NCBI GenBank assembly: GCA_019314375.1
Contig: JAFCZJ010000001.1
Location: 17,510-81,509 of the forward strand
Direction of reading: 5' to 3'
Source: Deltaproteobacteria bacterium
Lineage (GTDB): Bacteria > Myxococcota > B64-G9
DNA: 64,000 nucleotides
Shown here: positions 58,634 to 64,000 of the stretch, in pieces
How positions within the stretch are numbered: the stretch's first letter is position 1
Layout: each line of letters opens with the position of its first letter
Notes under the pieces: generated by a model
Databases searched by the model: none
Told to the model about the DNA's origin: nothing
Seen by the model: the letters and a program-made list of their open reading frames with translations, nothing else
Translations under genes and position numbers: made by a program

Positions 58634-60004
58634 TCAGGGTGCCTTTTTAGGCGGGCCCGCCTCTTTCCGTTGACGCTGATGTAGTTGCCGAGGTTGGCCG
58701 CCCCGACCCCGGCCGAATTTCACGCCGGCCAATTCTCCGGCCCAGTCCTGCATGGCCTTGAGGGCTTGCAGCCGCTTGGGGTCGGAAGGCTCCATGTCAC
58801 AGGCAAAACCAAAGTCTTTGCCCGCTTCATTTTTCAACAAGCCCAAGGCCTCTTCGCAGTAAAACAGAGGCGTCTCCGAATCCGTCAAGAAGCGCACCAG
58901 GTGGATCATACCCTTGGGCTTGTGCGCATCGACGTCCTTACAGATGAAAGCGTATTCGTCATCTTCGCTATCGAAGTCCACCTCGACCAACTCGGACTTA
59001 TCGGCATCCAAGGCTGCTTTCGGTTTAGCAGCTGTCGCGGCAACAGGCGCATGCATGTGCGCATGCGCATGACCGGGCAAGGCGTTTGGATCGCCCAAGA
59101 CAGTGCCCAGGAGCCACACCAGCACGACGAGGACACCCACGCCCACAAACCCCAGCCCTGTATAGGCAAGCGCCCTCAGATGATGGCGCGCCCGCACGTT
59201 GGCCACCACCACGCCGGACAAGACCAGGACAACACCGTAGAAGGCCACGACCGAGGGTCCGCTGGGCAAATCGACGGCCGGATGAGCCGAAATACCCAAG
59301 CCCAACACAGTGACCACCGTACCCGCCACCCATCCGACAAGCAGTTGCATGCCAAAACGCTTGGTGATCATAACCGCCAGAATGGCCGGCGCCACCAGGA
59401 AGACAAAAACCAGCAGCACGCCGGCCACCTTGGTGGAAAAAGTGATAACAAAACCGAAAGACGCATAGAATAGAAAGTCCCAAAGCCGAATATTGATGCC
59501 CTGGCGATAGGCCTTCTCTGGAAAATCGGATATCAGAATGAACTTCTTCCAAAAAACAATATGAAGAAGAGCGATGGCGCTATATGCGATTGCGGCGGTG
59601 ATGATGTCGCTCCAGCTCACATAGAGCAGCCGACCCACCAGAATGTCCTCCATGTGCTCCACGCCCTCGGTTTTCTGCACCACCAGAATGGCCAGAGCAA
59701 AACTGATCGCATAGACGAGGCCGATGATCGCCTCAAGGGGGATGCGGTCATGCCTCACACGAATGACGGCAAAGAGGCCGGCCCCAATCAAACAGAAGAC
59801 CAAGGAAAAAACCACGGAATGGGGCGTGTCGGCCATGATGCCCATGATGCCGCCCACCACGGCACCCAAAGCGGCGATCTGAGCGAGCGCCAAGTCGACG
59901 AAGATCACCCGCCGCCGGATCACGTGCAAACCAAGATAGGAATGAATGCCCACCAGGATGATGCATTCGATGAAGGGTCGCAGCATCAGTTCGAACATGC
60001 TCAT
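58634..60004 (-). CDS. metal ABC permease (ZnuB-like) with His-rich loop and HEAT-like tail
   Basis: A 456-residue protein. The first ~300 residues are an ABC-3 family permease with eight or nine membrane helices and landmarks LGLHVIRRRVIFVDLALAQIAALGAVVG (quoted as FVDLALAQIAALG) and FSTKVAGVLLVFVFLVAPAILA. Then comes GHAHAHMHA, a His-rich metal-binding stretch, and a cytosolic ~110-residue tail with an acidic patch, an FICKD/FYCEEALGLL block and DFGFACDMEPSDPKRLQALK, which looks HEAT-repeat-like. Ordinary ZnuB proteins are about 260-290 residues, so the tail is extra. The importer probably takes up zinc or manganese. It follows the binding-protein gene by 46 bp with no ATPase gene between. 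Confidence 0.85.
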   Translation of the reverse strand: MSMFELMLRPFIECIILVGIHSYLGLHVIRRRVIFVDLALAQIAALGAVVGGIMGIMADTPHSVVFSLVFCLIGAGLFAVIRVRHDRIPLEAIIGLVYAISFALAILVVQKTEGVEHMEDILVGRLLYVSWSDIITAAIAYSAIALLHIVFWKKFILISDFPEKAYRQGINIRLWDFLFYASFGFVITFSTKVAGVLLVFVFLVAPAILAVMITKRFGMQLLVGWVAGTVVTVLGLGISAHPAVDLPSGPSVVAFYGVVLVLSGVVVANVRARHHLRALAYTGLGFVGVGVLVVLVWLLGTVLGDPNALPGHAHAHMHAPVAATAAKPKAALDADKSELVEVDFDSEDDEYAFICKDVDAHKPKGMIHLVRFLTDSETPLFYCEEALGLLKNEAGKDFGFACDMEPSDPKRLQALKAMQDWAGELAGVKFGRGRGGQPRQLHQRQRKEAGPPKKAP

Positions 60005-60050
60005 GGAGTCACCACCGTGCTTCCCCCCTCAAGATGAATCAGCTCAAGCT

Positions 60051-61112
60051 TCAGTCTTTGACGTCGGCGAAGGCCTTGTTCAGCGCATCAATCCACACGT
60101 CGAACTGATCGAAGAAAGTCTTGATCTCGGGCTGGCCGTCCACGGCCAGGGCCACCACCACGGCTTTGGCCCCAGTCATCTCCGTGATTCTTTTCACTTT
60201 GCCTTGATCAAAATAGTTGGCGGTAAAGACCACTTTGATCTTTTCACGACGAATCATCTCGATGAGGGTTGAGATGTGTCCTGGACTTGGCGGGATGCCC
60301 GGTTTGGGCTCCATGTAACCAACCACCTTGATGCCAAGCAACTTGGTGAAGTATGTCCAGTTCTTGTGGTAGGTGACCATTTTCTTGCCGCGCAGGGGGG
60401 CTGCCTTTTTCATCCAGCCGCCTAAATAATCCGACAAAGGCTTGCCCTTGAATTTCTTCTTGGCCAGAAAGTTATGCAGTTGCCCTTTCAACGCCAGGCG
60501 GCAGAGGGTCTTGCCCCCCAGGAGCTTGACCAATTTATCGCCGAACATGCGTCTGTCGATTTCTGAATTGAAGGCCTTCAAGCGCTTTTCGAAAAAAACC
60601 GCATGCTCAGGCGCCACTTTTTTCAGGCCGATGGTGATGTTTTCGGCGATGACCTTGCCGTTCAAGGGGCTGGTATGCACATGTGGATTGCCGAAAATGT
60701 GCACGTCGCCCTCGGAACGATCCAAAGAGGTGGGCTTGTCGGCGATGGACATGCCCGCCGTAACCGCCACGAAACCTTTCTGACCGCTCATGATCTGGGC
60801 GTTGCCCGACATATCCTGCAGGGTGGGCAGCCAGGCCTCCAGGTCCAGCCCAGTCGAAATGAGCAGGTCGGTCTTGGACAAGTGCACCGCCAAGCTGGGC
60901 TTGGGACGAACGATATGTGGGTCCTGGTATCCCTTGATGATGTATTCGACCTCGGCCTTGTCGCCGGCGATGTATTTGACGATGGGCGCATAGGAAGACG
61001 AGGTGGTCATGACTTTGATTTTCTTGCCATCGGCAGCTTGGCTGACGAAGCTTGTTCCCAGCAGGCCGCATGCGGCCACCAACAAAACTAATTTTCGTAT
61101 GAGAATATGCAT
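60051..61112 (-). CDS. metal-binding ABC solute-binding protein (ZnuA-like)
   Basis: A 353-residue periplasmic protein. The signal peptide ends VSQAADG. The cluster A-I metal-binding fold is recognisable: GDKAEVEYIIKGYQDPH (first His ligand), FGNPHVHTSPLNG, MVTYHKNWTYFTKLLG (His in the central helix) and NYFDQGKVKRI (acidic ligand). Zinc, manganese or iron are all possible; no His-rich loop is visible here, unlike in typical ZnuA. The ATG at 61112 is chosen because AGAGGA lies 8 bases before it; ATG 61121 is an alternative. It lies 25 bp behind the porin-like gene and ahead of the permease in one operon. Confidence 0.85.
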   Translation of the reverse strand: MHILIRKLVLLVAACGLLGTSFVSQAADGKKIKVMTTSSSYAPIVKYIAGDKAEVEYIIKGYQDPHIVRPKPSLAVHLSKTDLLISTGLDLEAWLPTLQDMSGNAQIMSGQKGFVAVTAGMSIADKPTSLDRSEGDVHIFGNPHVHTSPLNGKVIAENITIGLKKVAPEHAVFFEKRLKAFNSEIDRRMFGDKLVKLLGGKTLCRLALKGQLHNFLAKKKFKGKPLSDYLGGWMKKAAPLRGKKMVTYHKNWTYFTKLLGIKVVGYMEPKPGIPPSPGHISTLIEMIRREKIKVVFTANYFDQGKVKRITEMTGAKAVVVALAVDGQPEIKTFFDQFDVWIDALNKAFADVKD

Positions 61113-61137
61113 GGATTTCATCCTCTCCGTCCCCCTT

Positions 61138-62481
61138 CTAATACTTCTCATGCTTGTGCGGACCGGCTGCCCAGTTGACCTGGAACAAGACCCGGGTGTC
61201 GTGCCCTAAAGCATCGGGCTCGCCATGCCTGACTTCCAAGCGCAGGTAAACAAACTCGCTCTGCCAGACGGTCACATAAGGCACCACCTGCCAAAGCATG
61301 CGATCCGAATCGCCCACAGCTTGAGCCAAATCGCCGCGCAAACCCACAAACCAAGTCTCAGCCAATTGGTACTGCAAGTAGGAATAAGCGCCCCAGCCTT
61401 GTTCATAATTCCCCGCCTCCAACGGGTTCTCCTTGGCCACGTAAAAACCCTCGCTGCGCCAAGTCACAGAGTGATAGCGGGCTCTCCTGAGCGGTTGCCA
61501 ATATAAAGTCAAATCAGCTCCACCCATGTAAGTCTTGCGCCAAGGCTCATTCAGCAGACGACCGGGTGCGGCCTCGTCTTCAATGCCTCGCCGGTTGCCG
61601 AAACCAAACAAACCGCTCAAGCCCAGCTCCAAGTATGTGCTCTCGTTCAAGTCCCAGTAACTCTTCAGGTGGGCCAGTACCGAGGGCACGCTAAAGAAAT
61701 CACCGGCGAACAGAGCCTCGTTGGAGCCGTTGGTGACCTGCACAACCAGCTCATTGGTGTCTGCCCACAGAGACGGCATCAGCCATTGGAACGACACACC
61801 CGACTGATCCAGGCCGCCTTCTCCCAAAAGGACATCCAAAGCCAAAGGATAATAGGTCTGGTCCAAATCGTGTTCGTGCCAACGATTGACCACGCCGAGC
61901 AACTGGCGGAAACGGCCCAAGGTAATGTTCAGCTGAGGCAACACGCCGGTCCAAGTAATGAAAAGCTCCTCGAGCCACAGCTCCCCATCGGGCGACAAGT
62001 CCAAGGCCATCTTGGTGAAACTAAAGGGGTCCAGGGTGGACTGGAAAGTCAGACCCATGGCACGCAAAGGCATCCCGGAACGATCATTCGCGCCCCTGTA
62101 AAAGACCGAATCATCATCGATGACGAGCTGAGCCAGAAAATCTCCGCTCACACTGATTTCAGGGTTCAGGGCCTGGAGTGATCGAGAAGCCATGATGTAA
62201 GTTTTCTCGTCCAAACCCTTCTCTTCTTCCGCCGTGGCCGCCTCACTCAAAGCCGACTGCCTGAGCTTTTCCAGTTCTTCTTCTTCTCGTTGTTCAGAGA
62301 TGGCCTGCAAACTTGTTTCCAACTTTTCAATGCGATCACGCAGGGCCTTGAGTTCCACATCTTTGGCCCTCTTTTCCTTTTCAGGCTGTACCTTTTCGGT
62401 CTTTTCTGGCTCCTCCTGGGCAATTGCCGGTAAGGATGCCGCCAAGAGCGCACACAAGGTCAAGTACTTGATTTTTCGCAC
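61138..62481 (-). CDS. outer-membrane porin-like protein, first gene of the metal operon
   Basis: A 447-residue exported protein. The GTG at 62481 follows AGGAGG with 8-base spacing; the upstream in-frame part has no ribosome-binding site. The signal peptide ends PAIAQEE. A periplasmic coiled coil (about 30-90, rich in Glu/Lys with heptads such as LKALRDRIEKLETSLQAIS) is followed by a beta-barrel with aromatic girdles, for example LYWQPLRRARYHSV and EFVYLRLEVRHGE, ending VLFQVNWAAGPH. Coiled coil plus barrel is the OprP/BP26-like porin pattern. It probably admits the metal (or a chelate) for the binding protein encoded next. Confidence 0.8.
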   Translation of the reverse strand: MRKIKYLTLCALLAASLPAIAQEEPEKTEKVQPEKEKRAKDVELKALRDRIEKLETSLQAISEQREEEELEKLRQSALSEAATAEEEKGLDEKTYIMASRSLQALNPEISVSGDFLAQLVIDDDSVFYRGANDRSGMPLRAMGLTFQSTLDPFSFTKMALDLSPDGELWLEELFITWTGVLPQLNITLGRFRQLLGVVNRWHEHDLDQTYYPLALDVLLGEGGLDQSGVSFQWLMPSLWADTNELVVQVTNGSNEALFAGDFFSVPSVLAHLKSYWDLNESTYLELGLSGLFGFGNRRGIEDEAAPGRLLNEPWRKTYMGGADLTLYWQPLRRARYHSVTWRSEGFYVAKENPLEAGNYEQGWGAYSYLQYQLAETWFVGLRGDLAQAVGDSDRMLWQVVPYVTVWQSEFVYLRLEVRHGEPDALGHDTRVLFQVNWAAGPHKHEKY

Positions 62482-62518
62482 CGTTGATTCCTCCTCTCCC
62501 CTCCGCTGGCTCTTGCTA

Positions 62519-62534
62519 TGCGGAAACCATGCCA
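62519..62534 (-). promoter_or_regulatory. sigma54-like promoter of the metal operon
   Basis: On the minus strand, TGGCATG-GTTT-CCGCA fits the -24/-12 layout: invariant GG and GC separated by exactly 10 bases, and 9 of 12 positions of TGGCACG-N4-TTGCA. Start of transcription would be near 62508, about 27 bases before the GTG. The neighbouring gene encodes a sigma54 activator, which strengthens the call. An overlapping GGAAAC/GTTTCC inverted repeat (62522-62541) could be a repressor site. Confidence 0.5.
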
Positions 62535-62606
62535 TGTTTCCAAAGCGCAAACCACTGGAAACAAAAGGAGTAAACTCCAGTCACCTTTGGAAAATTACAC
62601 GAACGG

Positions 62607-62632
62607 GAATTGACTTACGAAATGCGTAATTC
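62607..62632. promoter_or_regulatory. inverted repeats, candidate activator site
   Basis: A perfect TTACG-AAATG-CGTAA repeat (62615-62629) overlaps a wider GAATT/AATTC pair (62607-62632). The centre is about 115 bp upstream of the predicted sigma54 start, a normal position for NtrC-type enhancers. It lies directly after the activator gene's stop. Confidence 0.4.
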
Positions 62633-62637
62633 TTGGA

Positions 62638-63999
62638 CTACTCGCCTCGAAATCGATCCAAATCGTACTTGGAAATGTAGTGGCTCAGGGCTCTGGGGCT
62701 AATACCCAGGCGTTCCGCGGCATCTTTTTTGACCCAAGCGGTTTGCTGCAGGGTTTCCAGCAGCAATTGCCGACGAAAAGACTCCACTTTTTCAGCCAGC
62801 CGGTTGCTGCTTGAGAGGTCATCTTCCCCTCCCCCCAGCAACTCGGTGGGTAGATGGCCCAACTCGATGGAGGAATCGCCCGCCAGCACGCTGGCCCGCT
62901 CCAAAATGTTGCGCAGCTCCCGAACATTGCCTGGCCATCTGTATGCCATCAGGGCCCTCAAGGCCTCGTCGCTCAGGTTGGTCTCCTCCCAACCCAGGCG
63001 AGTGGCGATCTCCCCCAGTAGACATCGGGCCAGGGGCGGGATGTCAACCGCACGCTCTCGCAGTGGGGGCAAATCGATGGGGAAAACACATAGACGATAG
63101 TAAAGATCTTCGCGGAATCGCCCCGCGGCCACACGGGCGGCGAGATCCACATTGGTGGCCGCGATCAGTCGAAGTTCTACCGGAATCTCCTTGCCGCTGC
63201 CCACCCGGCAGATGCTCCGCTCCTCCAAGGCACGCAGCAGCTTGCCTTGGAGTTCCAAAGGCAAATCAGCCACTTCATCCAGGAGTATGCTGCCGCCGTC
63301 GGCCAGCTCGAATAGACCCTTGCGACTGGACGTGGCCCCGGTGAAGGCCCCTTTGACATGACCGAAAAGCTCGCTCTCCATCAACTCGGCCGGTATGGCC
63401 AGGCAATTGACCCGCACCAGGGGACGCGCCGACTTGGGACTCAGGCGATGGATGGCTTCGGCCGCCAGTTCCTTGCCGGTTCCGCTTTCGCCCTGAATCA
63501 AAACGGTCGATGGCGTGGGCGCAACCCTTGCTATCAACTCTTTGACCCGCTGCATGGCCGGGCTGTCGCCCACTAACTCTCTCGAACCTCGCCGGCGACG
63601 CACATCGGCCTTCAAGACCTGCAATTCCTCACGAAGATCGGTATGACCCAAGGCCCTCTCCGCGAGGTGGTGCAAGGCTTCCATCTCGAAGGGCTTCAAA
63701 AGATAATCGAAAGCCCCAAGCTTCATGGCGCTCACACCCTCGGAGACCGTGCCGTAGGCAGTGATCAGAATGACCTGAATGCCGGGCACGGCCTGCCGGG
63801 CGTATTCCAAAAGCTCCACGCCGCTGGCGTCGGGCAAACGTACGTCGGTGATGAGCAAATCAAAAATCTCGTCCGCGAGCAGGGCCCTGGCGCTGGCCAC
63901 ATCGCTGCATGTCTCGATCCGGTGTCCCGCCTCCTCCAGCCGATTTCGGATGAGTTTGAGGATCTTCGGCTCGTCATCCACAACCAGAATGCGCCTCAT
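62638..63999 (-). CDS. NtrC family sigma54-dependent response regulator
   Basis: A 453-residue activator. The N-terminal receiver domain (1-120) has acidic pocket DDE (8-10), phosphoacceptor Asp in LLITDVRLPD (about 52), Thr/Ala and Lys in DYLLKPFE. The AAA+ domain (about 140-370) has Walker A GESGTGKE, the sigma54-contacting GAFTGA loop, Walker B GGSILLDEV and arginine fingers near FREDLYYRL. The C-terminal Fis-type helix-turn-helix is KDAAERLGISPRALSHYISK. All functional motifs are intact. The ATG lies at the very last bases of the window, so the upstream ribosome-binding site and the expected sensor kinase are out of view. It is co-directional with, and upstream of, the metal operon. Confidence 0.93.
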   Translation of the reverse strand: MRRILVVDDEPKILKLIRNRLEEAGHRIETCSDVASARALLADEIFDLLITDVRLPDASGVELLEYARQAVPGIQVILITAYGTVSEGVSAMKLGAFDYLLKPFEMEALHHLAERALGHTDLREELQVLKADVRRRRGSRELVGDSPAMQRVKELIARVAPTPSTVLIQGESGTGKELAAEAIHRLSPKSARPLVRVNCLAIPAELMESELFGHVKGAFTGATSSRKGLFELADGGSILLDEVADLPLELQGKLLRALEERSICRVGSGKEIPVELRLIAATNVDLAARVAAGRFREDLYYRLCVFPIDLPPLRERAVDIPPLARCLLGEIATRLGWEETNLSDEALRALMAYRWPGNVRELRNILERASVLAGDSSIELGHLPTELLGGGEDDLSSSNRLAEKVESFRRQLLLETLQQTAWVKKDAAERLGISPRALSHYISKYDLDRFRGE

Positions 64000-64000
64000 G

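Noticed and set aside
1..64000. CRISPR array, rRNA, tRNA or insertion sequence
   Set aside because: No regularly spaced repeats, no tRNA-like TTCGAATC arm in the intergenic gaps and no transposase-like protein were seen; short tRNAs cannot be wholly excluded without a structure-based search.

Overview
The window is about 64 kb of GC-rich, densely packed bacterial chromosome. The outer-membrane inventory (LptD, MlaC, TolC-like and porin-like proteins, many lipoproteins) marks a Gram-negative. A cysteine-rich lipoprotein with a MopE-like metal-binding motif, a protein ending in a MYXO-CTERM-like Cys/TM/Arg tail, FHA-fused secretion ATPases and many GAF/HD-GYP/NtrC regulators point to Myxococcota or a neighbouring former deltaproteobacterial lineage. 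That placement is inference. I saw no rRNA, tRNA, CRISPR array or transposase.

Layout. 0-3.4 kb: lipoproteins, a DUF2804 protein and a phospholipase/carboxylesterase-like lipoprotein. 3.4-12.8 kb: a minus-strand operon behind a good sigma70-like promoter: CpoB-like, LysM, dprA, trmFO, rlmI, [rhuM], pgeF, DUF362 and a small secreted protein. Most junctions are 4-bp stop/start overlaps. The chain is broken by a rhuM insertion that duplicated the 5' end of pgeF. 13-17.4 kb: a GAF-GAF histidine kinase and polA. 17.4-17.9 kb: a gene-free stretch of short GC-rich repeats. 17.9-22.2 kb: the cysteine-rich lipoprotein and a MoxR/VWA pair. 22.2-24.1 kb: an AbiE type IV toxin-antitoxin module behind a large nested palindrome. 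24.2-26.2 kb: a SLOG protein, a metal-ribbon-like protein and a PfkB kinase.

26.2-30.3 kb: a GT-C membrane glycosyltransferase, a TolC-like protein and MlaC. 30.3-36.7 kb: a compact Tad/Flp pilus locus (flp, terminator, cpaA, cpaC, FHA-cpaF, double-FHA protein). 36.9-40.8 kb: a small beta-barrel protein and two tandem paralogous STT3-like membrane proteins. 40.9-46.9 kb: a TetR regulator, lptD, a double-AMIN protein and folC. 46.9-53.9 kb: a same-strand cyclic-nucleotide cluster (CHASE2 adenylate cyclase, TPR-double cNMP-binding protein, GAF-GAF-HD-GYP, Crp/Fnr-like protein, class II cNMP phosphodiesterase), containing synthesis, sensing and degradation together. 54-58.6 kb: a TPR membrane protein and a beta-helix surface protein. 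58.6-64 kb: a metal-ABC operon (porin-like protein, ZnuA-like binding protein, permease with a His-rich loop and extra tail, no ATPase), preceded by a sigma54-like promoter and an inverted repeat. An NtrC-family sigma54 activator lies next to it.

The strongest candidates for follow-up are the cAMP cluster, the rhuM/pgeF junction, the sigma54-linked metal operon without an ATPase, and the reduced FHA-rich Tad locus. No single clearly new defence or mobile system was recognised.
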